The notes: generated by a model not told the origin, from the sequence alone. Counted from the first letter of the stretch, positions 48,801-61,866 are shown. The stretch: DNA of 64,000 nt from Phoebastria nigripes (GCA_035582835.1 JAYKAV010000478.1:451216-515215), one strand, 5' to 3'. A program made the numbers and translations.

Positions 48801-51800
48801 TACAGATCCAGGAATGAAGGCTGAGAATTCAGAGACAAATGGAAAGCACAATGATTTGTTACGAGAGGAGCAGATGAGCATCATACTAAATAGCAGTAAT
48901 ATTTGTCCGCCTATTGGTTTCTCCTAAAGGATTATTTTCTCATATAGCAAGAAAAGAAACCAGACCTTACATCATCAGAAACTCAATCTCTGAGCAGCCA
49001 CATGAGAATTAAGCAGGGTATGGATTCAAGTATCGAAAGGCAGACAGTGCGGGTTTCTTAAACTATGAGTTTACAGAATAAAAAGGAGAGGATCTCAGCT
49101 TCTGCAATGCAAGACAGGCTGAAAAAAAAAAGATTTGTAATCTAAAATTAAGATACATTACAATCGTGAAGGCAAATTAATGTTCTCATATGCTCGGGAT
49201 CTACCCAGAACCGAAAGAAATGGGAGTTGAGCCTTCCCCTTCCAGTCACAAGCCTTTTCTTTTTCATCCCTACAAACGTCTTGNTCGTTGCAGCGTGCCC
49301 TCGATTCATCCTTGGGAGCTGTCGGCACACAGCACGGCCCAGGATCAGGTCTGTGAGAAGCAAGCCTGGCTGTGTTATGATGAATTCTCTCAGTTATAAT
49401 GATTTGGAGAAAAATATTTTTCATGGGCTACATAAACAATTTTAATTGGCTCAGGTGCCCAAAATGTGCTTTTCTTGTTTGGCTGCCAAGGTTGCTTTCT
49501 TGCTTGCTAATTATGTTTCGCTTTAGCTTTCAGCAAAAACAGGAAATAAAGCATCCATTACTTGAATGACAACTTTTCAACAAGCCAACATTTCAACATC
49601 CATTGTGTAATTTCCGACCTAAAGCCAGCTAGGAGCTAAGTGCCTTTAGAACCGTATATCCCCTCTTACAAGGGCCTTATCGGCCCCCCTGTGCTCCTAA
49701 AATAACAGGGCACAATGTTTATGAGTCTGAAACATGGGTCAGAGATGTTTGCCGCTGCTACCCCCTGCCCCAAGAACCCCCTCNGTAACACAAGATTTCC
49801 TGAATCCTGCAGAAGACCTTCTCAAGAGGTTTTCGCTTTCTCCCACGGGCTGGCTGGCAGCCACCTCCTGCATCACTCTCTGACTGATGCCCATTTTCAT
49901 GGTGTTTCTTTTCCTCTCTCCCATAGGTAACAGGTTTCTTCTTCCGACAAAGATAGCTGGTAGCTCAAGCCAATGCGGTAGGTGTTCAATATTCACCTGC
50001 TGCTGGTACAGAAGATAAAAGATGGAGGGAAGCTGGGAACCGTCACCCATGTGTCAGGCAGCCGTTGGCTTTATTGAGCCATCAGTCCAACTCACTGGTT
50101 CATTTTCCTCACACTTGTATTCAAACCAGCTCTTTGTGTCCTCAAGAAAACTTCAATAGAAATGTATTTGCAACTTTAAAAAATCATCATCCAGGTCAGC
50201 GGACATGGAACTTGGTACCAACAAAGCATCTTCAAAACTGTGGTTGGAGATGTAGTTTTTCTTAGGTAAACTCTCTGACATAAACATTGTGGATTTACCT
50301 AGGATGTCTGCAAATCAAACTGGCGAGATTCTAGAAACAGATCAAAATATAGTCTCTCCTCCCTTATATGAAAATATGGTGGTCCCAAGCCACAGCACCA
50401 GCAGAACAGGGCTGGACGGAGGAGTGCGGGTATTTCCCTTTAACATCTCTGTTTCTTTAGTGCTGATACTGATTCTAAGCTCTGATGTGGTTTTTTTAAA
50501 CAAGTCTTGTGAGTTAGATTTTTTTTCCCCCCCTGAGATGCCCTGCCTTTTGTGGTTTCAAAACACACTATCAAAACCACCTGGAATAGATGCTGTGTAC
50601 CATTTCCCAGCTCGTGTGTGGAGAAAAAGCCCTTATTCCTCTTTTTCAGCCAACTAGCTGTAAGTGGCAAAGCAAGCGATAGGTATATACCACGTTGTGG
50701 GGGTGAACGAGGATGCCCTTTAAATTACCTATAAAACCCTTTGATTCAAACTGCTGATGTTGCCATAGGCAATTTGCTAAGCTTATTGATCATCTTCTGT
50801 TTAAATTAAAGTTTGATGTCCTGGAACAGGCTATTCAGCACAGAGAGCTAATGGGATGGGATGAGATACAGGGAGTGAGAGAAACACATGCACCCAGGGG
50901 AAATGGATTGTGGTCAAAAAGAAAAAAAAAGAGGGTTATATGCTGAATAAGTTCCACGGGTCAGTTAGCAATAAATATCGTGGTGATAAAAGAGTCCAGC
51001 GTGGATATTGAAGATAGGGGGGGGTTGCTGTGTAATTAAAGGAAAATGCTGGTTAGAAAACTAAAATTTCAGAGAAAGGTGAAAAAGAGAGTGTTAAGAT
51101 TTATTATAAATGTTTGCATACAAGCTTAGTGATTTCTGCCAGAAATTGAAGCTCCCCCAAGTTTTTGGTAAGTTGGGTTAGATGTGAGCCGGTACAGGCA
51201 AGAGGTGATAGGCTTCAGGTAAATGTTGGCCAAGGCAACTCGGAAGAGGTTGTCCCTAATAGCACTCCTCTGGCTGCGTGTCTGTCTCTCCATCTGTCAA
51301 TCAATCATACAATCATTCAAACTCAAGCAGAATAAAAGCTTTGGAAGGAAGCAAACCCAGGCTTTCACAAAGAATGGCAGTACCTCGCTGGAGCTGTACC
51401 CAGCGGCACTGAGGCTTTTTTTCCCCATGAAAATCTAGCTTGATTTCACAGTCTTAGACTAATTTTCAAACTTTCAAATATTTTCATTGCACAAGACCAC
51501 ACTTGTCCTAACATTAACGAAACATACGCACTTGCAGAAGGACTATCAGGACAAATTCTGTATTTGAGTTACCAAAGGTGTAACTGAGAGCATGATTAAA
51601 CTCACTTTAAACTCGGAAACTGTGAAATCAGTCTTCACATAGAAGAATTGAATCCTGCAGGGCTGTTAAGCAGGGGACCACTGGCAGAATGGTTTGGGAA
51701 GTCTTTCTAAACCAGGATTTCTCTCTAAGCCATAGCAGAAGCATTGCAATGGGGCTGGTATAATGTGTATACATGTGTATATGGTACAATGTGTGTACGT

Positions 51801-52480
51801 GGATGAAGAGGTTTTCTTACTTACCCAAGAGGCAGGAGGACAGCAGCTACTACTAAGCTTATAAGTACAAGCTAGGACTGTGTGAAGATAGAGTAAATTT
51901 TGCCCATGCTGACTAGGAAGTAATCTGATAACTCCCCAAAGCTTATTAAAGCTGAAATAGTCTTGATAAATAGTGGTCCTTTGACATGTATACTAGCAAA
52001 ATCTCCTCAAGATAAACTGACTGCTGCCGTTGATTTTGGTAGGGAATTGTCAGACGCTCTCCTTTTGCTCCAATATTGCTGTAAATATGTGAGCCAGTGA
52101 ATCCTTTAAAAAGGAAGGGCTTGCAAGATATGGACCTACTTCTGAGCCATCTAAGAATCCAGAATTTTTGTTTGTGATCAAGTCCATNCACTTGGCATCA
52201 ATTACAGGACACGTTAGCAGCTTTAACTTGCTGCTTGGTGTGGGGATCTTGTTCCTCCATGCTAAAAGCCGCTGAAGGGACCTCTAGACTTGATCTGGCC
52301 TCACATGTGCACTGTAGATGAAGATGCTCTCAAGCTGCATCTCTACATTCAGTTCTTATCTATTTCTGTTCTCATCTGGGGATGGTCATCCCTACTGAAA
52401 TCATTCCTCTTCGTGATTTGCACTGTGGGCTAAATCCTCTACATCCTTCTGTGCTGCCACATTCTCCTGGGATGTACATT
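45867..52480. other. Intergenic, no gene seen
   Basis: No recognisable exons on either strand. The block 46700-46960 is AT-rich and repeat-free and carries an inverted GATA pair. The block 49440-49640 also looks like unique non-coding sequence. Confidence 0.55.
46850..46862. promoter_or_regulatory. Inverted pair of GATA-factor sites
   Basis: TGATAA (46850-46855) and CTATCT (46857-46862, AGATAG on the other strand) both fit WGATAR and face each other with one base between. Such palindromic double sites are known high-affinity GATA-factor targets. The motif is seen; function is inferred. Confidence 0.45.
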
Positions 52481-52632
52481 CATAGAATCATAGAATGGTT
52501 TGGGTTGGAAGGGACCTTTAGAGGCCATCTAGTCCAACCCCCCTGCCANGGGCAGGGACATCTTCAACGAGATCAGGTTGCTCAGAGCCCCATCCAACCT
52601 GACCTTGAATGTTTCCAGGGATGGGGCATCTA
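52481..52632 (-). mobile_element. CR1 LINE 3' fragment, relatively young
   Basis: Starts with CATAGAATCATAGAATGGTT (the inverted CR1 3' terminus) and continues through GGGTTGGAAGGGACCTTT and the GACATCTTCAACGAGATC region. It is 5' truncated and closely similar to the copy at 57095. Single N at 52549. Confidence 0.92.
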
Positions 52633-53589
52633 CAATAAATCTCCCCCACTTCACTGCAGCTGAGGTGAAAAGTAGCCTGGGAATCTTAAACCTGGTCAGG
52701 TCACTGATGCTGGGAAGCAAACTGTCAAGCTCTCACCCTGAGCAGAAACAGAACTGTCTCTTCTACATTTACATTTTATTTCAGCAAATAAAATCTTTGT
52801 GGGAAGACTAATAATGTAAAAATGCAATGGGAGCAAAAGACTTGTAGCCCTAAACATCTACAGTCAGATATTAAGCAAGTTTCCATGCCCTACCAATGTG
52901 TTTCCCCCTGTTCACCCTCCTTTGGCCACCGCAGGAAGCCTGTATCCGCAGGAAATCAAGCCCAGGTATTGCTTGCAGCATTTAGAAACCTGATTTCCCC
53001 ACCCTGCAGAGCGGTTGGTGCAGCTGGAATCCTGGGAAGAGGGCATGGAAGAAATGGCAGAAGCACTGACAAGGAAACCCAGATATCTAGATCTTCTGAG
53101 AAGCACAGCGTGGACTGCGTGGCATGGAAAGATGGCTTTACAATCTCCGCCGCATTTTGTGTTGCTGTGGGGTCCAAACTTGCCCTCGTTATAATTTTAG
53201 TCATCTTCATATTTGGTGATAGAGACATCTCTCCTGCTTCCAGCCAGCCCCAGGAAGAGCGTAGAACGGCTCGTGCTGTTGCAAAGAGAGTTGTTTTCAC
53301 TGTTAAGCAATGAAGGAATTGCCTTATGTCTGATCGTGATGCTTATGTCGCAGCAGCAAACAAGAAGCGGTCCCATGCTGCATTTCCTTTGGCTTGGAAA
53401 GCAACAGGAACACGAGGAGGGAAGAAACTCTGGCAGTAAAGATACGAAGACTTGTGACAACAGCGATATGTCCTACTCGCCTTCACCTAAAATGGTGAAG
53501 GTAAGAGGCCGGGGGTTTGCCAGGAAAGCACAGTGGAAATAAGAAATATAAGCTATTGGCTACCACATCACACTCAGTCGCATAGTTCA

Positions 53590-53715
53590 TAGCCCACCTC
53601 TGCTCATACAGCCCCTGGAACAAAGTACTCAATTGCTCCATACCTCAGTTCACTGCTTTGTATCCGTCCTGTATAAATACAGAAAACTGTGAGGTTTAAA
53701 CCATTAACCCTTCTT
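53590..53715 (+). mobile_element. Possible MIR-like SINE remnant
   Basis: CTCCATACCTCAGTTCACTG followed by GAAAACTGTGAGGTTTAAAC resembles the MIR core and 3' part (CCTCAGTTTCC ... GTGAGGATTAAA). Divergent and tentative. Confidence 0.4.
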
Positions 53716-54192
53716 TGCTGCGAGAAATCAGAGAAACGCACGGGCAAACATTTCATCCCTTTTCTGATATAGGTCCAAGAAGCCCAAATGACCCAACCTC
53801 AGCCTTAGCCTTTGCCCGCAGATGTTTTACAGCCATCAAACCCTCACCGCTGATATATATGAGCCTGTACCCAGCAAGCTGCGGTGCCCGGGAAGAGCTA
53901 TCGCAGGAAGCCATCTGTGCAAAAGCAGCCTTTGCAGGAAACCCAGCCAGGCCAGCAGCCATTTGTTATTATTATTTCTCTCCCTGACAGTTTTCTCCTT
54001 GACACTTTCCCTAAACGACACCGGGGAGGAAGTAAGTTGTCAATTGAAAATCATCACTTATTATTAGCCGTGGAATGTGAAGTACTTTAGCTAAGAAACC
54101 GATGCGTAACAGATTTGCATTTATTTCCTGTAGGCGTAGTTAACAGGAAATCTATTTGAAATAGAAATAATTAGAAAACTACAGTGGGAGCT

Positions 54193-54265
54193 TTTAGAAT
54201 CACAGAATCATTGAGGTTGGAAAAGACCTTTAAGATCATCGTGTCCAACCGTCCAACTTTTCCCG
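54193..54265 (-). mobile_element. CR1 LINE 3' end
   Basis: AGAATCACAGAATCATTGAG, then GTTGGAAAAGACCTTTAAGA, then TCATCGTGTCCAACC. This is the inverted CR1 3' terminus, very short (about 70 bp). Confidence 0.9.
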
Positions 54266-54269
54266 AGAA

Positions 54270-57090
54270 GAGTAATTTTTGTCAGGCCAGAAATTCACGC
54301 TCAGTGTTTTGGTGAATTCTCGAGAACACAGAAGGGTTAGAAAGAGGGCTGAAGAGAATAGGAAAAAAAGTCAATTAGTGGACAAAGTCTGATAAAAACT
54401 TTAAACAAGTCACGGAAAAGCAATAGTGCACCTGTAGGATCTCAGTGGACACTCTCCTAAGAAAGCAAAGCCAATCCCACCTTCCAAATTAAAATGATGT
54501 CTTTTCCATGGCTAAATAATGACTGAAATGGCCATTAATTCTACAACACCCACAGGGTGCTGGGAAGAAAATACAGGAAATTATGCTGATCTTGCAAACT
54601 ATCATATTGTTCATAACCGTCGTTGAAATATTAGGGGAGTTATCCCACCTGGGAAATATTTTTCCTCTGCCCAGGCCCCTGGCTATGTAATTATTATATT
54701 TCCTATTACATACAATAACCAAAATATCTTTAGAATATTCCCTGAGCAATTGCTGTTCATAAAAATCTTCCTAGATTGAAACTGTAAATCTATAAAATAA
54801 ATCTAAAATCTACAAACCCCTAAATCTATAAAATAAGGTTTATCAATTACAGCCTACATTACAAACTTTGGCTGGCTCAGGCAGAGGTAGAGGGAGAAAT
54901 GATGCCCGATCAACACAGCAGTGTTGGCAAAAGCTCCTAGTACAGAATAATTCATCCCTGCAAAATTGCACTTTTGCCAACAAAGCGTGTTTCAACCGAG
55001 TAAGGCTGGAAGAAACTCCTCCAGAAGATGCTTAAGGTTTAAGCGATGGCTACAAAATCAGTATTTTGCTGGTATGGTATAATAGCATAGGCAAATATTC
55101 CCCATTTAGGTCTGTCCCAAGTTTCCTACTCAGCAGGTAGTAAAGGAAATAGGAAATCGGACATCAGTGAGGAAATCTCTGAGTCTAAAGGGGAATCTTC
55201 CAAAGCAGCGATCCCTCTAGCAAAGAAGAACGTTGGGTACCTTCCTGCCCTGCCACAGCACCCACAGCCCTTACAGGCTGCAGAATAAACCCAGCTGCAG
55301 GGCAGCGGTGGGAGAAATTGTGCAATGAGCTCAGTCGGCACCGAAATGAGGAAGGAAATAATGTGTTAAATGATTTAATTTTCAAAGTTCACTTTGTTCC
55401 TTACAGATAGACCTAGAATTGGAGCTGATTACAGTGCCTTGTTTTGATTACGGAGAGAGATGTAAGACGGAGACATTTCTATCCGTTTCAAAGAGTTTCC
55501 ACATCTTGTATTTCATTTTCATAGTGGGGTCAGGAATTCAAAGGACATTTATCTGTCATTCTTTATAGCTAAAAAATTATTCTCAACGAGGCTAGTTTAA
55601 TGCGAGTCAACTCCAATGACCTTACATTTCCTATACTTCAGTGGAATTACTCCAGATTTACACCAGTGGAAATAGGTATGCTTTATCCAACGCTAAGTGA
55701 ATTTACAAGCTTTAAGTAGTCTGTACATGCTTGTTCCACTTCTTGAGGAGTTAGATGGAATTTATAGGTAATCAATTATTTTAGTTGTGTTTCAGCTCTA
55801 CATATTCCATCAGTCAGGTTTACCGTGTAATGCCACCAGAATTTGGAAGTTAATGGGCCAAGTGCGGTCTCAGATGCACCCTGGGATGCTGTTGAGATCT
55901 GGTCCCCCCCAGACCATCACTCCTTCTGCCAGTGCCTGACAAATCCCAGCACCTCTGTACTGCCGCAGGAGATTAAAGCAACATTTCTTTTGTACTAGCC
56001 AGTAATCTTTATGCTTGGCGGTAAAGTTAATGTACGGGATTGTCATTCAACTCATTTCACACTGGCTGCCAAAGAGCCTTCAGAGCACAATGAGGTTGTG
56101 TTGCTACCAGCCTAGAGCAGATCTGAGCCAGCGATCTAGAGGTAAAAGCATCGCACACCCATCCGTTCCGCAGTTTCAGAGGCTATGCAGTGCAGAAAGC
56201 AATCGCCAGAGAGTGAACACAATCACCATCGCTTCTAAATGAATCATTAAAAAGAATCTAGGATTCCTGATGCTCAGCCCTGTCGTAACTACTAGAAAGC
56301 ACCTCCTCCCCCCAAAGTCTCTAATTCTCAGGAACGGCAACTCTCTTGAGGCTTGGTGAAAGAGGAAACGGGGGAGAAATGTGTATGAGACAGCTCAGTT
56401 CTTTAGAGAGTGTGTTCCTTTTAATAAGGAATGAAGACAGGCTTACAGAGCCTATTAGTTGTTCCACATACACGTTCATTGGGAAGGGGAATTAGTTTCT
56501 GGCTAGCACACAGCCGCTGGCTAATACAAAGGCAAGACTCCTTTAATCTTCTGCAGCAGTATAGCGGTGTCCAGGCTTGTCAGAAGCTGCAGGAGGAGTG
56601 ATGGCCTTGTCGCTGACAGCCTTCTAATTGGGTAGTAGAAAGCAGCTCTAAAGGAGGTGTTTGTGCCAACAAGTGTGGCTCGACACCAAGAGAGATCCGT
56701 TGAGGAACGGAGAGGGAGAGTANAGCAGTACCGCAGTGCTGGATGCTGTCCCAGCCTAGCAGGGCTTGGGTTTCACAGCCAGCAGAGCTTGATCGTGCTG
56801 AGGTTACNCGTAGCTGGTGGAAAGCTACGGCAGAGAAGAAGTTGTTTGACTGGAACCAGAAGCAATTGGAAGCGGACGGCCTGGCTGCTCTGCCAAAAAG
56901 AGGTTTCTGTGTCCTGGCAATGGGACTCGAGCTCAAAAATGGCCTAGAAGATTGGAGATGCAAGAGCTGCAAGCACTGCAAAGCGTATGCCCACAATAGG
57001 TTTGTCCACTGGTCCTCCAGTTCTCTCGCTCCGTACCACATAACCACCAGCACTCCCAATGCTACCTGCTGCATTGCTGGGATGCAGCCA
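54270..57090. other. Intergenic, no gene seen
   Basis: No exon was recognised. 54480-54780 is an AT-rich, repeat-free block that could be conserved non-coding DNA. Open frames near 56600-57100 on both strands are without known domains. Confidence 0.55.
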
Positions 57091-57094
57091 CCTA

Positions 57095-57250
57095 GATCAT
57101 AGAATCATAGAATAGTTTGGGTTGGAAGGGACCTTTTAAAGGCCATCTAGTCCAACCCCCCTGCCGTGAGCAGGGACATCTTCAATGAGATCAGGTTGCT
57201 CAGAGCCCCGTCCACCCTGACCTTGCAACCTGATCCAACCCGATCCACCA
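57095..57250 (-). mobile_element. CR1 LINE 3' fragment, relatively young
   Basis: Starts ATCATAGAATCATAGAATAG and continues GTTTGGGTTGGAAGGGACC, with the GACATCTTCAATGAGATCAG block at about 57175. It is the same subfamily as the 52481 copy and in the same orientation, about 4.6 kb away. Confidence 0.92.
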
Positions 57251-57259
57251 GGTCCTCCT

Positions 57260-59400
57260 GTGTCGGCCCCTGCTTCTCCAAAGACACTACAAAGCAGCAG
57301 CGGAGCTGACAGAAACTTCACACCGGAAAACACAGGCAATTTTCTAATACTGCTTTCACTTAAATATTAACAGGAGATGCTGAATAATTCCACCTTGAGA
57401 CCTTGATGGAAGTTGTCAGAGTGACCAAGTCGGTCAAGGCCAGCTGATACGTACGTGATATGCACTTAGTTGCTGCACCTACGTGTCACTGTGCTTCGTT
57501 AACTCTAGAACGGAGTCAATGAGGAATTGAAACCACAGTTTAATCTGAAAACGCTCAGCCCCTGTGGTTGTGGAATTAAATGCCTGCTCTAAATATAAAT
57601 AAAGGCTGAAGAACTCACTGCCTGAAATATCTGGAGAGAGCGAGCTGTAGCACAGGCGGGATGAGAGGCACCCGGCCTCAGGTGGAGTCTTGGGCTGGAG
57701 CAGAAAATGCAGGCAAGCATGCCCAGACTTTGTCAGGCTTTGCTGTTGTTCCTGCTGACCAGGAAAAGAAGCCGCAGCTTCGTGGTGATAATTTGAGTAA
57801 GTGACATCAGAGTCTAAAGGTCCCAAAAGGGGCTAAGAAACTAGAAGGGAGAGCTCCAGGGAAGGGTGCACTCCAGGGCAAAATGTCTATGGTTCCTCTT
57901 CTGGGCGTATTTCCAAACTGAGAGCGGCCCTGACCGTGCTTCCAGTGGCACCAAGTCCATACAGAGCTTCTGTCGGTAACAGCAGAGAAGCAAAAATCAG
58001 CAACGGATGGTGGTGACCAGATGGGGTGGGAAAGGACCGAATACTCTGCCAGCAAGCCTCTCAGCATCCCAGCTCCTCTCCTTTGCCATGCACGTGACTT
58101 CTCCGCGTCCTGCCAGAGNGAGGAGGTGGCACTGCTGATAGCTGTGGAGGTGCTCCAGGGATGAGCCAGGTGCTTCAGAGCCGTAGCCGGTGCAGAAAGC
58201 AAGGAGGCAGGGCAACGGGCAGCTGCCGGCAGCGGATTCCCCCATGGGTCGCACGCTGCAACCCGATGAAGGCAAAAGGATCAGGATAATTTCAACCCTC
58301 GTGGACAAGGTCACAAGCGCTGTAAGGGCTGTATTATTTAAAAAAGGTGTCAGGATTGATGAATATTCTGACAAATAGAAGAGTTTGATAGGGCCACTGT
58401 AAACAGGAGATGTAGCGACAGCGTGGAAAGATACCAGTTGTGCTGCAAGCAACGCTGTTTTCTCATTTAAATGATACTTACCCGCGGACTTGTCTGCATG
58501 GAGAGGAAGCCGGACAATTCCTACCCATAGCATTTAGAGGTCGCTCATAATTTGGTCAATGGCAGAGTGCAGCATGTTTTACTAACATCTGTGGTAACTG
58601 GAAATTTACCCATCCAATTTTCTCCTCTACCCCAGCCACAAAGGGAGATCACTCCAATTATTTTTCAGACAGAATTAAGGCTGATGTTTATCATTATCTC
58701 CCTGGTAACCCTCTTCTCATGACTACATTATGCAACGTAATTGTAAAGCCGCCTCAGCTCACTGGGGTTGTTATTAAATGCACTCTGCTTCGTTTTTTCC
58801 CAAGGTCAAGGTTAATAATTAGGTGGCTGGTATGCCTGTGACAGAGCCTTGTTACGTAGGAAAAAAAGAAGCAATTTAAAGGATGCATCAGATATTCCCA
58901 AGTGATGCAATTTCTGCCGAGCATTAGAAGATCTGCTGAAGGTGGGCCAGTGAAATAGGGTGAATTAGTGAATATGAAGTGGTCCAGCACGCCGGTCTAT
59001 GGATGAAGCTTGGACAGACTCGCAGTATGAAGCACCTTAGATGAATTTCTATAGGGAACGTGGGAAAGTGAGCGATGAGATTTGAAGCTGAGCTCCAGCT
59101 TCTGAAATGAAGAGGTGAACTTGGCTCCTCTACGCTGCAGTTTTTATTTGAGCTGGTGTAGCAATACTGAATTGAGCTGTTTGGTTTTCTTCTGGCCGTT
59201 TTTTTCCAAAGGTCCATGGTACTTGCACACGACGTGTGAGCACATTATACAGTTCCCAGGCCATGTATTTTGGGGGGTATGCATGCACATTGGGATGGGA
59301 CAGTCACTCAGCAGAAGGTCTCACTGTTTCCATGGTCGGTCAACAGTACATCCAGCAATGCCAGAGAAATGCGGTGATTTGCCTGGTTGAAGTTCTGAGG
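57260..59400. other. Intergenic, no gene seen apart from the candidate enhancer
   Basis: No exon similarity was recognised on either strand. Open frames up to 178 codons (57997-58533 minus) contain no domain I recognise. Confidence 0.55.
58560..58770. promoter_or_regulatory. Candidate enhancer: E-box, RUNX, ETS and paired GATA motifs
   Basis: In a repeat-free AT-rich block, CATCTG (58586-58591, CAGATG on the other strand, a TAL1-type E-box) overlaps TGTGGT (58590-58595, RUNX). A GGAA ETS core follows at 58600-58603. About 90 bp on, two reverse-strand GATA sites sit side by side: TTATCA (58688-58693) and TTATCT (58694-58699). This combination is the recognised signature of haematopoietic enhancers. 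No conservation data could be checked. Confidence 0.4.
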
Positions 59401-59404
59401 CTGG

Positions 59405-59545
59405 AAAAGGAGGATGCGGCCAGGAACAGAGAAACTGAGGCACAAAGTCTTGCCCAAGTGAGTTCTCTACTCGGTGGCAGAGCGGGAAGCAAAACTCATC
59501 TCTCCTATCTGCTGCCCGTTAGACCGCTCTGCCTCCTTGGTGGCA
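59405..59545 (-). mobile_element. MIR-like SINE remnant
   Basis: The plus strand carries GAAACTGAGGCACAAAG, then CTTGCCCAAGTGAG, then GGTGGCAGAGCGGG and GTTAGACCGCTCTGCC. This is the order of an antisense MIR (GAAACTGAGGCACAGAG, CTTGCCCAAGGTCAC, AGTGGCAGAGC, CACTAGACC). An old SINE typical of amniotes. Confidence 0.7.
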
Positions 59546-59944
59546 CCAGGATGGTCATGTGAACCAGGTGACGCCAGACCTACGCATTAGAACGACCTCC
59601 TATTACATTTAATTTGGGAAGATGGTTTTATCGCATGCTAAAGCCCCAGAAGGAATTAAAAGCAGAAATAACAACGTTACATAGGGGAACAAGAGGACTG
59701 ATGTATTCCTGGAATGGTGTTAGGCTTTCTGGTGTATTACCAGCTAGTGCCAAGGTTACCACATCTACCTGGTGACTCTCTCAGATGATAACATGAAATA
59801 GTGCGTTGGCTAGAGCCGGCGGTAATCTTGAAAAGCTGCTTTTGTTTGGGAAATAGCTTGGAAAGCAGCAAAAGATGAAACTGCATGACATGCAAGTCCG
59901 TATGTGTCTCTGTGTGTTTACAAATACACGCACGCAGACACAAA

Positions 59945-60053
59945 TCTATAATTATATACACATTACATAGACACGCACGTACAAATGTGTATATATATAT
60001 AAATACATAAACATANAAATATATAGATACATAGGTGTGTATGTATATATAAA
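59945..60053. repeat. TA/TG/CA-rich simple repeat
   Basis: Alternating ATATAC, ACACGC and GTGTATATATATATAAAT words with an N at 60016. An imperfect purine-pyrimidine alternating tract. Confidence 0.8.
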
Positions 60054-61419
60054 CAGGGCAGCCTGAGCTACAGTTTCTGCTTGGTCTACGGCTCCCTCTG
60101 AAATTTTCCCCGAGGGAATTGCTTTCCCAGTCACCGGTTATTTTCTAAACCGAAAGTATTTGCGGGTCCNACTGAAAGCCCATTTGGTTCAGATGTATCT
60201 CTCCTCTGACGTGTATGGGTTGGGATGAGATATTTAATACCAAAGTAAAAACTATCCCCAGTGCCCTACTGGGGTGATTCCCATGCATAAGCATGGGAGA
60301 GAGTACTTACCATGGAAAAAGGCGAAATTACTTGAAAGGACTATACTGTAGAGCAGTAGCCTTATGAAAACCATGACAGGGTAATTGGATCTGGCTTGTG
60401 TGCAAGGCAGCGAGGGCTTGATGGGAGCAAGAGAAATCAATAAAAGAAGAGAGAGGAAATGGGGAGGGGGAACCTTTCACATTTTTGCAGTGAAATATCC
60501 CTTCATCTGACTGCCTGTAACTTACTTTTCATCACCTGCGGTGTGACCTGCAGTCGAAGATCTCTCTCAGCTATAAACACAGATGGGGTGTTTTGGGGTT
60601 GGNTTTTTTTTTTCCATCTTTGTTGCTTGTTGAAGAAAACATGGCAAAACAAAACAAAACTTTGTAACTGCTCAAACTTCTTTATGCACCAGGCTTCTTA
60701 TCTAACGCCTGGACCTCACAATCCCAGGGCAAACCTCACCCTGAGTGTGGTTTTTATTGTTCTGGTTTGTTTTCTTCCAGTTCAAAGGAAAGGTTAACCC
60801 CCCAAAAGAGAAGTGCGTCCTTGGTCAGGAGTCTTTAAGTCCTCTGAATCACACTTTACCAAAAGCCTCCAAAGTACATTCAAGTTAGTGCATGTGGTCA
60901 TCACGGAAGGAAAACTCCTTATCCTTGCTAGCACCATTCCTGTCCCCAGGAAAGTTAGAAAATATGCTAGCTAAGAGAATGATGTGGAGTCTTTGATAGG
61001 AAAAAAAAACCCCAAAACCAGGACTTGTGGAGACTGCACAGACCAGAACAGAAATTACTGGCTAAAAAAGACATTTCCAGATCCATGAAAAGGCAATAAA
61101 TACATTTTTTTTTTCTTTGAATTATGTGGTGCCTTTCATGCCATTAATATTACAGAGCGGTGATATGAGTAACTATTGATATGGCATTGATTCTCCAGTG
61201 GCACAGTCAAATGTCCTTAGCAGCAGCTGGTTTATAGTCCTCCTCAAGTATTCTGTGTTCTTGAACAGAGACCAAGATCCCAACTTGTTCTGCAGTGTCA
61301 AAGCTGTGTTCAAAAAACCCAAACCAACCCAAACTTTCCATTTCTTTAGAGCGTCATCCAAAGGGCTGGCATGTCAAAGCTTCAGGCCAGCGTGCCGTGG
61401 GAAGGAGGAGGATTCTTCC

Positions 61420-61535
61420 ATTTGCAAATAGGTAAACTGAGGAATGGGGTGGAGCAGTGATTATTCTAACATCAAATGGTGGGTCAGCGGCAGAACATAC
61501 CCAGATTACAGAAATCCTTATTCCTCTTTGCCACC
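61420..61535 (-). mobile_element. MIR-like SINE remnant
   Basis: AGGTAAACTGAGGAATGGGG, then GTGGGTCAGCGGCAGAACAT, then CCCAGATTACAGAAATCC follow the antisense MIR order. More diverged than the 59.4-kb copy. Confidence 0.5.
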
Positions 61536-61846
61536 TTTCATGTTAATCATTCACCTTTACTCATGGTCTTGACTTTTCTATCCCACAGAAAGCGTTAACA
61601 GAAAATCTAGGCCACCGTCACTGAGATTTAATTCTTGTATCTATACAGAGACTTCAATCTTCATAAACTTCATTTTAGGCAACCAGCATTACTGGCTATT
61701 AAGGGCAGCAAAGTTAATCTTACTGAACACAGACTTCTCTAAATGAGGGTGACCTGAAATAGTTCAATAGTATCCATAAGCTCTAGGGGGAATAAAGCTA
61801 GGATATACTAAAGAAATAAAGGTAGGAGCAACCTGAGAGTGAGCGG

Positions 61847-61866
61847 TGATGATGATGATGATGATC
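61847..61866. repeat. GAT trinucleotide repeat
   Basis: About six GAT units in a row (GATGATGATGATGATGAT) plus flanking TGATGATC. Confidence 0.85.

Noticed and set aside
52822..53313. 163-codon plus-strand open frame next to a CR1 copy
   Set aside because: No recognisable motif. Overlapping frames on both strands are equally open, which suggests chance in a moderately GC-rich patch.
57997..58533. 178-codon minus-strand open frame
   Set aside because: No domain similarity that I know, and it includes an ambiguous base. Other frames are open over the same bases.
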